Positions 24,786-34,784 of a stretch of DNA of 64,000 bases are shown one piece after another (position 1 is the stretch's first letter; each line of letters begins with the position of its first letter). The position numbers and the translations under genes were made by a program. The notes below the pieces were generated by a model, which was given only the letters and a program-made list of their open reading frames with translations, was not told the origin of the DNA and made no database searches. The stretch is from Mariniflexile sp044335535 (lineage in GTDB: Bacteria > Bacteroidota > Bacteroidia > Flavobacteriales > Flavobacteriaceae). The stretch covers positions 271,954 through 335,953 of the forward strand of contig NZ_JBIQVZ010000005.1 in the NCBI RefSeq assembly GCF_044335535.1, in the 5' to 3' direction.

Positions 24786-25748
24786 ATGAAATTACAAACT
24801 CAAATACCATTAACGAAACAGTCTAAAAATCTAATAGATTATCATTCTAATGTTCTTTTGTTGGGATCCTGTTTTGTGGAAAATATGGGTGAAAAATTAT
24901 CATATTTCAAGTTTCAAAATAGTATCAATCCATTAGGTATCTTATTTCATCCAAAAGCTATTGAAACCTTCATTACAAAAACTATAAATAAAACGTCATA
25001 CTCAGAAAAAGATATTTTTTTTTATAATGAACAATGGCATTGTTTTGATGCGCATTCAAAACTGAGTCATCCTTCAAAAGAAGCGTTGTTACATAATTTG
25101 AATGGAGCCATCGAATCAACAAATAAACAAGTCCACGAATCAACACATATTATAATCACATTAGGAACCGCTTGGGTATATCGATTTTTAGAGTCCAATC
25201 GACTTGTAGCCAATTGTCATAAAGTGCCACAAAAACAGTTTGCTAAAGAATTGTTATCGGTTGAAACGATTACGCAATCATTAGAAAAAATTGTAAATTC
25301 AATTAAAAGCATCAATTCCAAAGCATCTATTATTTTTACGGTATCGCCTGTACGACATATTAAAGACGGTTTTGTTGAAAACACCCAAAGCAAGGCGCAT
25401 TTAATTACCGCAATTCATCAAATTATCATTAAAAAATCCTCTTTGGGAGTTTTTGGGACTTACTTTCCTTCTTTTGAAATTATGATGGATGAACTTCGAG
25501 ATTATCGTTTTTATGCCGAAGATATGTTGCACCCCAATCAAACAGCCATCAATTACATTTGGGAAAAGTTTCAAGAAGTTTGGGTTTCTTCTGAAGCAAT
25601 AAAAACCATGAAATTTATAGATGAGGTTCAAAAAGAACTTCAGCATAAACCTTTCAATCCAAATTCTGAAGCACATCAAAAATTTCTTTTAGGAATTAAG
25701 GAAAAACAATTTCAACTTAAAAAAGAATACCCGCATATTAAATTCTAA
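24786..25748 (+). CDS. GSCFA domain-containing protein
   Basis: The 320-residue protein is defined by LLLGSCFVENMGEKL (about 28-42) and the later DMLHPNQTAINYIWEKF. This matches the GSCFA family, an SGNH-hydrolase-like fold where the Ser-containing GSCF block and the DxxH-type block would supply catalytic residues. The substrate is unknown; an esterase or acetyl-transfer role on a glycan or lipid is an inference from the fold. No signal peptide is seen. It stands alone, after the repeated GxxExxY region and before a heptamer array. Confidence 0.9.
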   Translation: MKLQTQIPLTKQSKNLIDYHSNVLLLGSCFVENMGEKLSYFKFQNSINPLGILFHPKAIETFITKTINKTSYSEKDIFFYNEQWHCFDAHSKLSHPSKEALLHNLNGAIESTNKQVHESTHIIITLGTAWVYRFLESNRLVANCHKVPQKQFAKELLSVETITQSLEKIVNSIKSINSKASIIFTVSPVRHIKDGFVENTQSKAHLITAIHQIIIKKSSLGVFGTYFPSFEIMMDELRDYRFYAEDMLHPNQTAINYIWEKFQEVWVSSEAIKTMKFIDEVQKELQHKPFNPNSEAHQKFLLGIKEKQFQLKKEYPHIKF

Positions 25749-25800
25749 CGTGAGTCTATGTAAATTTTAACGAAGTTAGATGTTAAAAGTACAATATTAG

Positions 25801-25835
25801 AAATTCAAAGTTCAAAGTTCAAAGTTCAGAGTTTG
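25801..25835 (+). repeat. Heptamer tandem repeat
   Basis: Five period-7 units run in tandem, three of them exactly AAGTTCA. It sits 52 bp after the GSCFA stop in a convergent intergenic region. An inverted repeat (TTAAACAGTTAAA at 25880-25892 with its complement at 25953-25965) lies just beyond. Confidence 0.7.
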
Positions 25836-26015
25836 ATGTGCCGATGAAGTTTGTGATATACAATTCAACGATTACACGGTTAAACAGTTAAAAGTTACAG
25901 GGTATGTTTAGCAACCTGAACTAAGGTTTTGTAAAGATGTCGTTTTTTTTGATTTAACTGTTTAAACACTTGGATATCAGATTACATCATATCAAACTCG
26001 CATTTGTAAGCTAAA

Positions 26016-27194
26016 TTAAGGTTTTATAGACTTTATGTAATCTTGTGGCGAATACGATGTTACTTTTTTAAAGGCACTAAAAAAGGGATTGTATGAAGCA
26101 AAACCTGTTTTGTAGGCCAAAGACTCCAAAGTGTTGGTTTTTAAATAACCCTGTTCTATTAAATAGATACTGTCTTTTATTCTAGAATGCATGCGGTACT
26201 CAGAAAAAGAGATACTGGAGTGGTATTTAAACAAATAAACAATATGGCTTGTTGGTACACCTAATTTATTGGCAATATCTGTAGGGGATGCTTTTGGATT
26301 TCTAAAAATATGTTCCTCAATACTTAACCTGTCAACTTCTTGCGTGTAACTAACAATGTTAGACATCATTTTTTCTTGTAGTTTTAAATCTTGGTCGTTT
26401 TTTTGGTTGCTTATTTCTAAAACCCAATGGTCACTTTTTAATAATGGCGTTTGTTTGCTGTCTTCAATGGGCGAACTGAACTTCAATATTTTTTTATTAA
26501 GAATAGGAAGCCCGTATAAAATTTCTGGAGCGGTTAAAATTTTAAAATAGATAAATAACCAATACAAGAGTAGCAATACTGCCATAGATTTTCCAGAAAG
26601 ACTGGATTTTGAGCATACTTCAGCATAAATGGAGGCTAATAGCGTAATTGAAGCTAATAAGTTTTGGGTAAATAGATAAATGGTCCAGTTTTTTACTAAC
26701 CTAAACTGTGTATTATTTATAAGAAGGTCTTTTTTAAACCAAATGTTTTTACTTAAAAGCCTAACGATTAGTATTAAATAGAAAAGAATAAAGATTCCTA
26801 TAAGACTAAAATTGATTATGGGAAGAAATTGAAATATAGAACTTTCAGTAATGTAAGGGTTGGTGTTTATAAAATATAGAAAGCCAATAAAAATTAAGTG
26901 TTTTAAGCTTCTAAGGTCATATGTTTTGTTTTGAAGCACCAAATTTTTGTAATACAAATAAAAACTTGGTACAACAATGAGATAGTATATGGAATATATG
27001 CCTCTATCGGGAGTAAAATAGTCTTGCAAGCCTAACACATAACTTCCATGAATTAAAAAACGAATGGAAATTATGGTAATGACTAATAATAAGAATGCAT
27101 TATAAAACGGATTGGACCTATAAGAAGTTATCATTATGGCTATGGTCACTATGCCAACTATGCCAGTGAATAAAAATAAAAATGATTCTATCAC
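26016..27194 (-). CDS. Membrane-bound AraC-type transcriptional regulator
   Basis: The 392-residue protein starts at GTG (27194), with an in-frame TAA just before it. Seven or so hydrophobic helices (about 5-215) form a membrane sensor. A linker and an AraC HTH pair follow (about 290-390; NPKASPTDIANKLGVPTSHI, then LAYKTGFASYNPFFSAFKK and YSPQDYIKS). This layout is frequent in Flavobacteriaceae. It probably senses a signal in the membrane and controls nearby genes. It is divergent from the surface-protein cluster at 27696, making that cluster the obvious first target. Confidence 0.88.
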   Translation of the reverse strand: MIESFLFLFTGIVGIVTIAIMITSYRSNPFYNAFLLLVITIISIRFLIHGSYVLGLQDYFTPDRGIYSIYYLIVVPSFYLYYKNLVLQNKTYDLRSLKHLIFIGFLYFINTNPYITESSIFQFLPIINFSLIGIFILFYLILIVRLLSKNIWFKKDLLINNTQFRLVKNWTIYLFTQNLLASITLLASIYAEVCSKSSLSGKSMAVLLLLYWLFIYFKILTAPEILYGLPILNKKILKFSSPIEDSKQTPLLKSDHWVLEISNQKNDQDLKLQEKMMSNIVSYTQEVDRLSIEEHIFRNPKASPTDIANKLGVPTSHIVYLFKYHSSISFSEYRMHSRIKDSIYLIEQGYLKTNTLESLAYKTGFASYNPFFSAFKKVTSYSPQDYIKSIKP

Positions 27195-27250
27195 TTAATA
27201 CGAGGGAATTTATTTGCAATAATAGCAAATTAACAGATGTTTTTATTGTT

Positions 27251-27410
27251 GAACTCATTTAAACTTTTTCAATTGGCTAAAAAATTGTCCTTTTGCTCCC
27301 ATTCTTTATCTTTTTTTCCTTCCGTAGCCCTGCTATGCAACTCAAAAAAGCCTTCAAATGGACACAAAATGAATAATTTTCGCTGCAATCCAAAAAGTTT
27401 AAATGAGTTC
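27251..27410. repeat. Family A palindromic element (MITE-like)
   Basis: The 160-bp element has near-perfect terminal inverted repeats (GAACTCATTTAAACTTTTT and its complement) and an internal hairpin centre CGTAGC/GCTATG. It has no coding capacity. A related copy in the opposite orientation is at 44950-45125. Confidence 0.75.
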
Positions 27411-27505
27411 ATAAAAATGATGAAATAAAATAGTTTGTTAGGCTTTGTTTGGAAAACAGACAGTTAAATTCTCTATTATCTTACGATTTTATATGCATTT
27501 TTTTC

Positions 27506-27620
27506 TTACTGATTTGCTTAAATCGTTATTGTTTTAATAAAAAAATCGATAAAAAGACTTGTTTTTAAGACGAAATGCATTTTTATGATTATGTTTACAT
27601 TATTGTTAATGATAATCATG
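27506..27620 (+). promoter_or_regulatory. Promoter-like block upstream of the surface-protein cluster
   Basis: TTACTGATTTGCTTAAAT (from 27506) and, about 80 bp later, GTTTACATT recur in the same order at 34785-34890. The first part includes the small inverted repeat GATTT/AAATC. Two unrelated downstream regions sharing it suggests a common regulator; the adjacent AraC-type protein is a candidate. Confidence 0.5.
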
Positions 27621-27695
27621 CGGTTGTTTTTAGCAATGATTAAGAATATCATTTTCAATTTGAGCTAATATTTACCCAAATACTTAACCTTTATT

Positions 27696-28199
27696 ATGAA
27701 ACGATTTCTATTAATATGCTTATGTTGTGTTTGTCAACTACAACTTTTATCACAATCAAATTTAGTAAGGTCTACAATCGGTGCATCAGGAGCTTCCAAT
27801 ATTATTGTACAAGGTAGTGATACTTATATTGTTCAACAAAGTGTTGGTCAGCCAAGTGTTATTGGAACTTATACAAATAGTGCAGGTTATAGTATTCGAC
27901 AAGGATTTATTCAGCCCAATGTTTTATCTAAAATTGTAGATAAGCATACACCTTTAAATCTTCAGTTAAATGTTTATCCAAATCCTTTTGATGAACAGAT
28001 TTCATTGGTTTTTAAAGAAATAATTAAAGGTGAAATAAAGGTAACGGTTTATAACATACTTGGAGTACAAGTATTTGTTAGTAGCTATAAATCTAAAGAG
28101 CAAATTGATGTAAGATTGAATATGTTGTCTTCGGGAGAATATATTCTCAAGGCTGTAGCTAATAAAAAGCAATTTATAGAAAAAATTATAAAAAAATAA
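27696..28199 (+). CDS. Small secreted protein with a T9SS type A sorting domain
   Basis: The 167-residue protein has a signal peptide (LLICLCCVCQLQLLSQ), a short Ser/Gly/Gln-rich middle (about 20-85; GASGASNIIVQGSDT) and a complete sorting domain (VYPNPFDEQISLVF ... EKIIKK). It reads like a T9SS-exported cell-surface adaptor with hardly any passenger. It is first of a cluster of four co-directional genes (20, 70 and 18 bp gaps) coding for surface proteins. Confidence 0.85.
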   Translation: MKRFLLICLCCVCQLQLLSQSNLVRSTIGASGASNIIVQGSDTYIVQQSVGQPSVIGTYTNSAGYSIRQGFIQPNVLSKIVDKHTPLNLQLNVYPNPFDEQISLVFKEIIKGEIKVTVYNILGVQVFVSSYKSKEQIDVRLNMLSSGEYILKAVANKKQFIEKIIKK

Positions 28200-28218
28200 C
28201 CAAACGAACCTAATCAAA

Positions 28219-28866
28219 ATGAATGTTAAAAAAACTACTCAACTATTACTGCTCTTTATTGTAACAACAATAGCATCGGCACAAGAGCTCTATTTAGAAA
28301 CAGGAAAAATATCTTCCTCATTTGATTATAGGGATTCTTCAGGAGCAAGATTAGACAACTTACAAGCTACAACTAATGGCTTTATGGCGATGGGTTATAG
28401 AACCAAGGTGTTTAATGAAAAAATAAAGGCGGCTTTAGGTGTTGCTTATACTGGGTATGGTGCCATCGGAAGTGACGATGCCATTGAGGGTATCATGGCA
28501 TGGCATGCTAATTATTTAGAATTTAGCTTTGGTCTAGATTATAAATTATTTCATATTAATAAAGCAGAATTCTATGCCAAAGGGGGCATAGCCAACGGGT
28601 TTTTAATTGAAGGATACCAAAGTTTAAACAATAAAATTATCAATCTTAAAAAAACGGATGATTTTAATAAGACCATGGTAAGCTTTAAGGCTGGTGCAGG
28701 TATTTTATATCCCGTTTCAAATAACATATCTTTTTATATGCAATATTTCTATGGAAAGAGTTTAGATCAAACGAATAGAGGAGATGATGAATCTTTAAAA
28801 ATTAAAAGTCATAGTGTGGGTTTTGGAGTGTTAATTAAACTGTTCAAAACGAATACTACATCTTAA
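28219..28866 (+). CDS. Outer-membrane beta-barrel protein
   Basis: The 215-residue protein has a signal peptide ending ASAQ. Alternating aromatic/polar strands (FMAMGYRTKVF, YLEFSFGLDYKLF, FYMQYFYGKS, SVGFGVLIKLF) fit a small eight-stranded barrel of the OmpA/porin-like type. It is the second gene of the surface cluster and might anchor or receive the neighbouring fibre. No specific family is recognised. Confidence 0.75.
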   Translation: MNVKKTTQLLLLFIVTTIASAQELYLETGKISSSFDYRDSSGARLDNLQATTNGFMAMGYRTKVFNEKIKAALGVAYTGYGAIGSDDAIEGIMAWHANYLEFSFGLDYKLFHINKAEFYAKGGIANGFLIEGYQSLNNKIINLKKTDDFNKTMVSFKAGAGILYPVSNNISFYMQYFYGKSLDQTNRGDDESLKIKSHSVGFGVLIKLFKTNTTS

Positions 28867-28935
28867 GGTTTATAATGAACCAATAATGGTACAATTCAAT
28901 TAAACCTCAAGTTATAAAAAACTAACCGATATCTT

Positions 28936-31900
28936 ATGAAAAAAACACTACAATTACTCTTGTTGATCCTAGTTGGGTTTCAAGGTTTTTCGCAAACGGC
29001 TGGAATTAGTTACCAAGCCGTCATTTTAAATCGAAATACCAAAGAGCTTCCAGGAGCAAATGCCCAAACCAATATTTTAGCCAACAGTAAAATTTTTGTG
29101 CAGTTTACGATTATTGATGATTTTAACAACCAAGAATATCAAGAATACCATCAAACAACCACAGATATCTATGGCATGGTAAATCTACTTATAGGACATG
29201 GTACAAAAAAAGGTTCTAATAACTTTGAAGATGTTAGTTGGAACGGTTTTTCAAAAAAGTTGAAAGTAGACATTGATTTTTCGGGAAAAGGTAATGCCTA
29301 CACACTGTTAAGTGAGCAAGAATTAACCTTCATGCCGCAACCAGCTCTTGTAGAAGATGTAGAAGCAATCCTTAAAAATGCAGAAGATATTATAGATGAA
29401 CAGAATAGAGCAATTTTAGCGGAGTCATTTTTACAAGTAGCAATAGATGAAAACAAAACAAGCGCTGAAGCAGCCATAGCTATAAATTCTAATGCCTTAG
29501 CTGCAGAAGTAATGAGAGCCACTAATGCAGAAGCAGCTATAGACAGTAAGTTGGTTACGGAAGTTAGTAACCTTACAATTGCTAATGCCACTTTACAAAC
29601 AAATATTGATGTAGTTCAGTCAGACGTAGATGCGAACGAAACAGCAGCAAACAATGCCATAGCGGCGGTGCAAACGGACGTAGATGCAAACGAAGCCGCT
29701 TCAAATACGGCCGATGCTACTTTGCAAACGAACATTAATGCGGTACAGTCCGATGTCAATGCCAACGAAACAGCAGCAAACAATGCCATAGCGGCGGTGC
29801 AAACAGACGTGGATGCCAATGAAGGCACAAGCTTGGCAGCGGATATAGTTTTACAAACAAATATCAATGCGGTTCAATCCGATGTTGATGCTAATGAGAC
29901 AGCTTCAAATACGGCCGATGCTACTTTACAAACGAATATCAATGTGGTACAGGCTGATGTGGATGCCAATGAAACAGCCGTTAACACGGCCATTGCCACT
30001 GTTCAGTCAGACGTAGATGCAAACGAAACAGCAGCAAACAATGCCATAGCGGCGGTGCAAACGGACGTTGATGCAAACGAAGCCGCTTCAAGTGCCGCAG
30101 ACGCAACTTTGCAAACGAATATCAATGCGGTACAGGCTGATGTCGATGCCAATGAAACAGCCGCTAACACGGCCATTGCCACTGTTCAATTAGACGTAGA
30201 TACTAATGAAGCCGCAAGTTTAACCGCAGATACAGTTTTACAAACAAATATCAATGCGGTTCAATCCGATGTTGATGCTAATGAGACAGCTTCAAATACG
30301 GCCGATGCTGCTTTGCAAACGAATATCAATGCGGTACAGGCTGATATCGATGCCAACGAAACAGCCGCTAACACGGCCATTGCCGCTGTTCAGTCAGACG
30401 TAGATGCAAACGAAACAGCAGCAAACAATGCCATAGCGGCGGTGCAAACGGACGTTGATGCAAACGAAGCCGCTTCAAATACGGCAGATACAGTTTTGCA
30501 AACAAATATCAATGCGGTTCAATCCGATGTTGATGCTAATGAGACAGCTTCAAATACGGCCGATGCTACTTTACAAACGAATATCAATGCTGTACAGGCT
30601 GATGTCGATGCCAACGAAACAGCCGCTAACACGGCCATTGCCGCTGTTCAGTCAGACGTTGATGCAAACGAAACAGCAGCAAACAATGCCATAGCGGCGG
30701 TGCAAACGGACGTGGATGCCAATGAAGCCACAAGCTTGGCAGCAGATACGGTTTTGCAAACGAATATCAATACGGTTCAGGCCGATGTTGATGCTAATGA
30801 AACTGCTACTAATAATGCTTTGGCTTTAAAGGCGAATATCGCCTCCCCAACATTTACAGGTACTGTTTCGGGAATCGATAAAACGATGGTAGGTTTAGGC
30901 AATGTGGACAATACCAGCGATGCCAATAAACCGGTTTCAACGGCGACCCAAACGGCTTTGGATTTAAAGGTGGATAAAGTTACTGGGGAGCGTCTTATTA
31001 ATGCCGCTGAAATCACCAAACTTTCCAATCAATCGGGAACCAATACAGGCGACCAGGATTTGAGCAGCTATGCTACAAACTCGAATTTGGCTTTAAAGGC
31101 GAATATTGCCTCCCCAACCTTTACGGGTACTGTTTCTGGAATTGATAAAACGATGGTCGGGTTGGGCAATGTGGACAACACCAGTGATGCCAATAAACCA
31201 GTTTCAACGGCGACCCAAACGGCTTTGGATTTAAAGGTGGATAAAGTTACTGGGGAGCGTCTTATTAATGCCGCTGAAATCACCAAACTTTCCAATCAAT
31301 CGGGAACCAATACTGGCGATCAGGATTTGAGCAGCTATGCTACAAACTCGAATTTGGCTTTAAAGGCAGACATCGCTTCCCCAACCTTTACGGGCACTGT
31401 ATCAGGGATAAGTGCTACGATGGTCGGATTGGGCAATGTGGACAATACCAGTGATGCCAATAAACCAGTTTCAACGGCGACCCAAACGGCATTAGATTTA
31501 AAAGCGCCTTTAGCTTCACCAATGTTAACGGGAACGCCATTGGCGCCTACTGCCACAGCAGGAACCAGTACGACACAGATAGCAACAACTGCATTTGTAA
31601 CAGGTGCTATCACAACTGCTAGCACACCGGATGCAAGTGCAACGGTAAAAGGGAAGATTCAATTAGCGGGTGATTTGTCAGGAACGGCTGCCTTACCATC
31701 AATAGCTAATGATGCCGTAACTTCTGCAAAAATAGCTGATGGAACCATTGTAAATGCAGATATTAATGCTTCGGCAGCCATAGCTTTTTCTAAATTGAAT
31801 ATATCAAAATCGGACATCGAAGGATTGGGTATTCCAGGAGAAGATACAGATACAACGTATAGTGCAGGAACAGGACTTACTTTGATTGGTACAACATTGT

Positions 31901-32367
31901 CAATTGATTCTAACGTTGTAACAAGTAATTATTTAGGTGCAATAACGACTACGGGCTTCATTAAGTCTGGAGGAACAGCTTCTCAATTCTTGAAAGCAGA
32001 TGGATCGGTTGATGCAACTTCATATGCACCATTAGCTTCTCCAACCTTTACTGGAACACCATTAGCACCAACAGCAACAACAGGAACGAATACCACTCAA
32101 CTAGCAACTACCGCTTTTGTGACGACTGCAATTTCTAATACCATGAGAGAAGTAGCCGATGAATTTACAGCAACAGCATCTCAAACTAGTTTTACTTTAA
32201 CACAAACTCCATCAGTTAATAGTAAGGTTAAAATGTTTGTAAATGGAATTAGAATAAGTAATACTGCTTACAGTGTGAGTGGGACCGCTTTAACTTACAT
32301 GCCGGCAAATAATGGAGGATATAATCTATCTTTAAATGATAGAATTCAATTTGACTATTACTATTAA
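28936..32367 (+). CDS. Large repetitive surface fibre-like protein
   Basis: The 1143-residue protein has a signal peptide (LVGFQGFSQ). After an N-terminal domain (about 20-135), residues 200-640 are a long array of alternating units built on QTNINAVQSDVDANETA and AANNAIAAVQTDVDANE, highly helical and likely a trimeric coiled coil. Three 89-residue units follow (ASPTFTGTVSG, MVGLGNVDNTSDANKPVS, LINAAEITKLSNQ), of a type seen in phage tail fibres and surface stalks, then a beta-rich tip ending in IQFDYYY. No T9SS tail is present. It probably projects from the cell; adhesion is an inference. Its coding repeats are nearly identical in DNA, so length should vary between strains. Confidence 0.8.
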   Translation: MKKTLQLLLLILVGFQGFSQTAGISYQAVILNRNTKELPGANAQTNILANSKIFVQFTIIDDFNNQEYQEYHQTTTDIYGMVNLLIGHGTKKGSNNFEDVSWNGFSKKLKVDIDFSGKGNAYTLLSEQELTFMPQPALVEDVEAILKNAEDIIDEQNRAILAESFLQVAIDENKTSAEAAIAINSNALAAEVMRATNAEAAIDSKLVTEVSNLTIANATLQTNIDVVQSDVDANETAANNAIAAVQTDVDANEAASNTADATLQTNINAVQSDVNANETAANNAIAAVQTDVDANEGTSLAADIVLQTNINAVQSDVDANETASNTADATLQTNINVVQADVDANETAVNTAIATVQSDVDANETAANNAIAAVQTDVDANEAASSAADATLQTNINAVQADVDANETAANTAIATVQLDVDTNEAASLTADTVLQTNINAVQSDVDANETASNTADAALQTNINAVQADIDANETAANTAIAAVQSDVDANETAANNAIAAVQTDVDANEAASNTADTVLQTNINAVQSDVDANETASNTADATLQTNINAVQADVDANETAANTAIAAVQSDVDANETAANNAIAAVQTDVDANEATSLAADTVLQTNINTVQADVDANETATNNALALKANIASPTFTGTVSGIDKTMVGLGNVDNTSDANKPVSTATQTALDLKVDKVTGERLINAAEITKLSNQSGTNTGDQDLSSYATNSNLALKANIASPTFTGTVSGIDKTMVGLGNVDNTSDANKPVSTATQTALDLKVDKVTGERLINAAEITKLSNQSGTNTGDQDLSSYATNSNLALKADIASPTFTGTVSGISATMVGLGNVDNTSDANKPVSTATQTALDLKAPLASPMLTGTPLAPTATAGTSTTQIATTAFVTGAITTASTPDASATVKGKIQLAGDLSGTAALPSIANDAVTSAKIADGTIVNADINASAAIAFSKLNISKSDIEGLGIPGEDTDTTYSAGTGLTLIGTTLSIDSNVVTSNYLGAITTTGFIKSGGTASQFLKADGSVDATSYAPLASPTFTGTPLAPTATTGTNTTQLATTAFVTTAISNTMREVADEFTATASQTSFTLTQTPSVNSKVKMFVNGIRISNTAYSVSGTALTYMPANNGGYNLSLNDRIQFDYYY
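30823..31620 (+). repeat. Three 267-bp coding repeats in the fibre gene
   Basis: Repeats begin at 30823, 31090 and 31357, exactly 267 bp (89 codons) apart. The first two are almost identical over their full length and the third diverges after about 140 bp. It follows the finer helical repeat array at about 29590-30820. Confidence 0.85.
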
Positions 32368-32384
32368 AAACAATAGAACTTTCT

Positions 32385-34418
32385 ATGATGAATAAATATA
32401 TTATTATAGCTTTCTTTATAACGCTAAGCAGTTTTTCACAAACTATTGTTACTAGTTTGAGTGATGATGGAAGCTCAGGAACGCTTAGGTATGCTATTCT
32501 GAATACTGCCGCAGGTGGTACAATTGTTTTCGATTCTAGTGTTGATGGAGGAACACTTACGTTAACAGCAGATTTGCCAAACATTACTCAAAATTTAACA
32601 ATAATTGGTAATGGAGTTGGTAATTTGACTATCTCAGGTGTGGGATTATATAATATGTTTCAAGTTTCTGGGGGTGCTCAATTAACTATTTTAGGTATTA
32701 CCTTTAGTAATAATAAAAGCTATAATGGTTCGATTTTTAGAGCTGATAATAATAATTCTTCGGTAATTGCCGATTCTATAAATGTAACGGGAAATTCAAA
32801 TAGTTATGCGTTTTATACTAATAATCCTTCTACCATAACAATTACAAATTCTACATTTACTAATAATAACGGAATGTTATTTGGAAGTGATTATGGCTCC
32901 ACTCCAAGTACAACATCAGATACAGAGACTGATTATACCAATAGAATAATTGTTACAGGATCTACATTCTCAAATAATACAGGAACTATTTTTAGAACAG
33001 AAAGATTTGTTAAAATTGATGATTGTATTTTTAATAATAATACAGGTCGAATAGGGGAATTTAGAGGATTAAACAGATATCAAGTATTAAATTCAACATT
33101 TTCTAATAATACAGGGTCTACTTTGTTTACATTTTCATCAAATATTTCATCAGGTTGGGGTTTAGCTACTTTGGGCACGAATCATCATTTGTTTGATGGT
33201 AATACTTTTACGGGAAATATAGGTACGGTTATTAATACGGGAACCACAAATGAACAGAGTAAAACGACTATATCTAATAATATTTTTGCAAGTAATGGTG
33301 CCAATTGGACTGGTAGTCCTGCAATGGAATTTAATAATACAATTTATCCAACAGTATCTGCGCCTACTACAATCTCAGGAACCACTGAGATTTGCAATGG
33401 AAGCAGTACAATATTAACATCTTCTGGAGGTAGTACAGATATAAATGTAGTTGATGTATGGTATGCTGATACATGTGGCGGGGAAGCTTTTTCACAAGGT
33501 TGGGACACACAGTCTTATGACACAGTGGCTACTACAGTTAATTCCGTAGTCAACGGTATATTAAATGTAACTACGACTTCAACAGATCCAATGATCAATA
33601 TGTTTAATCTAGGGAGTTTCGACCCTTCAGTATATAGCTACATAAATATTAGGTATAAGGTGGTCTCAGGAACTGCTGGGGAAGCTCAGATTTTCTTTTT
33701 AAATTCAGCAATAACCACTCCTAATGGTGGATATTATTTAAACACAACGTTGATATCCGATAATACTTGGCATATTGCAACCCTTGATATGTCGGCACAT
33801 GCCAATTGGACGGACAGTAATATAACAGGTTGGCGATTTGACTATGCAACCGCTAGTGGCGCAACTTTAGATATTGATTTTATCGAATTAGGATCCAGTC
33901 CCATTGTGGGAACAGGATCAACAATTACCGTAACTCCTAACGCAGATACCTCATATTATGTTAAAAGAAAAGGGCCGTATGCCAATACGGATTGTACTTC
34001 ACAATTGGTAACCGTAAATCCGCTTCCTGCACCAACTTTTACCACACAAGCAGAATTAACAACAGCGATTAATTCGAATGTGACTTATACAACGGAATCC
34101 GGTCAATCAAATTATGTTTGGACAATTCCAGGCGTTTTAAATACCGATTATTCAATCACTTCCGGAGGAACAATTACAGATCATTCCGTTGTCTTAAAAT
34201 GGTTGACAATTGGGAGTAAAATTATTACGGTCAATTATACCAATTCCAATAATTGTTCGGCATCTGAAGCAACATCATCTACGTCAACAAATGTATTGTA
34301 TGCAATAATTAATAAAAATGGAGGGATTTCCATTGAATATTCCGAAGCAGTAAATGAAAAAGGGGAGATAGGTTCTGGAAATGGGGTGAATAAAAACGGT
34401 AAACTTTTGGGGGAATAA
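32385..34418 (+). CDS. Secreted beta-helix repeat protein with an Ig-like C-terminus
   Basis: The 677-residue protein has a signal peptide (FFITLSSFSQ). Residues 20-330 are a right-handed beta-helix of the polymorphic outer-membrane repeat type (SGTLRYAILNTAAGGTIVFD, then many ITFSNN and TFSNNTG rungs). Two or more Ig-like domains follow (about 330-640; GTTEICNGSSTILTSSGG). The end (KNGKLLGE) does not look like a T9SS domain, unlike gene one of the cluster. It starts 18 bp after the fibre gene. It is probably a surface or extracellular adhesin-like protein; function unknown. Confidence 0.78.
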   Translation: MMNKYIIIAFFITLSSFSQTIVTSLSDDGSSGTLRYAILNTAAGGTIVFDSSVDGGTLTLTADLPNITQNLTIIGNGVGNLTISGVGLYNMFQVSGGAQLTILGITFSNNKSYNGSIFRADNNNSSVIADSINVTGNSNSYAFYTNNPSTITITNSTFTNNNGMLFGSDYGSTPSTTSDTETDYTNRIIVTGSTFSNNTGTIFRTERFVKIDDCIFNNNTGRIGEFRGLNRYQVLNSTFSNNTGSTLFTFSSNISSGWGLATLGTNHHLFDGNTFTGNIGTVINTGTTNEQSKTTISNNIFASNGANWTGSPAMEFNNTIYPTVSAPTTISGTTEICNGSSTILTSSGGSTDINVVDVWYADTCGGEAFSQGWDTQSYDTVATTVNSVVNGILNVTTTSTDPMINMFNLGSFDPSVYSYINIRYKVVSGTAGEAQIFFLNSAITTPNGGYYLNTTLISDNTWHIATLDMSAHANWTDSNITGWRFDYATASGATLDIDFIELGSSPIVGTGSTITVTPNADTSYYVKRKGPYANTDCTSQLVTVNPLPAPTFTTQAELTTAINSNVTYTTESGQSNYVWTIPGVLNTDYSITSGGTITDHSVVLKWLTIGSKIITVNYTNSNNCSASEATSSTSTNVLYAIINKNGGISIEYSEAVNEKGEIGSGNGVNKNGKLLGE

Positions 34419-34602
34419 AAGATTGAAAAAGTTTAAACTACTTCATTAATTATTAGTACGGCAGTAATAAATATGAATCGGATATATAGCAAGCATCATT
34501 AACAAGAAAACTAAGGGATGCATGGTTTTCTACTTGGATAAGATAGGAAATTGATTTAATAAACTTAAGTTGTTTAAATTCAATCTTTTTTGTAAATTAT
34601 GA

Positions 34603-34690
34603 TAGAATTTGAATAGTTGAGGGTTTAATTTTTAAAGAAGAAATTCTAAGTTGTTGAAAAGGTTGTTCTAATAAGGGCAGCCTTTTCTTT
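34603..34690 (+). ncRNA. Candidate small RNA, unit 1
   Basis: TAGAATTT (34603-34610) pairs with AAATTCTA (34641-34648) around a loop containing TTGAGGG. Close behind, AAAAGGTTG (34657-34665) pairs with CAGCCTTTT (34678-34686), followed by a T-rich run, i.e. a terminator. The layout and the loop motif match unit 2 at 34947. The transcription start is not seen. Confidence 0.5.
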
Positions 34691-34784
34691 TTCTTTTACA
34701 TGAGTTTTCTTGAAAGCTATTTCATATGTATGAAAAGTAAGAGTTGTTCCAATTAAAATGATTTTACTAATTCAATTTTACATT

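Larger units (their letters stand above)
27195..27695. other. Divergent intergenic region with a family A element and a shared promoter block
   Basis: The 501 bp between the AraC-type gene and the surface cluster contain the family A palindrome (27251-27410) and, nearer the surface genes, an AT-rich block that recurs at 34785-34890. No gene is supported. Confidence 0.6.

Noticed and set aside
29298..31625. Several Ala/Val/Ser-rich frames opposite the fibre gene
   Set aside because: They repeat with the coding repeats and arise from the same DNA period; codon use favours the plus strand.
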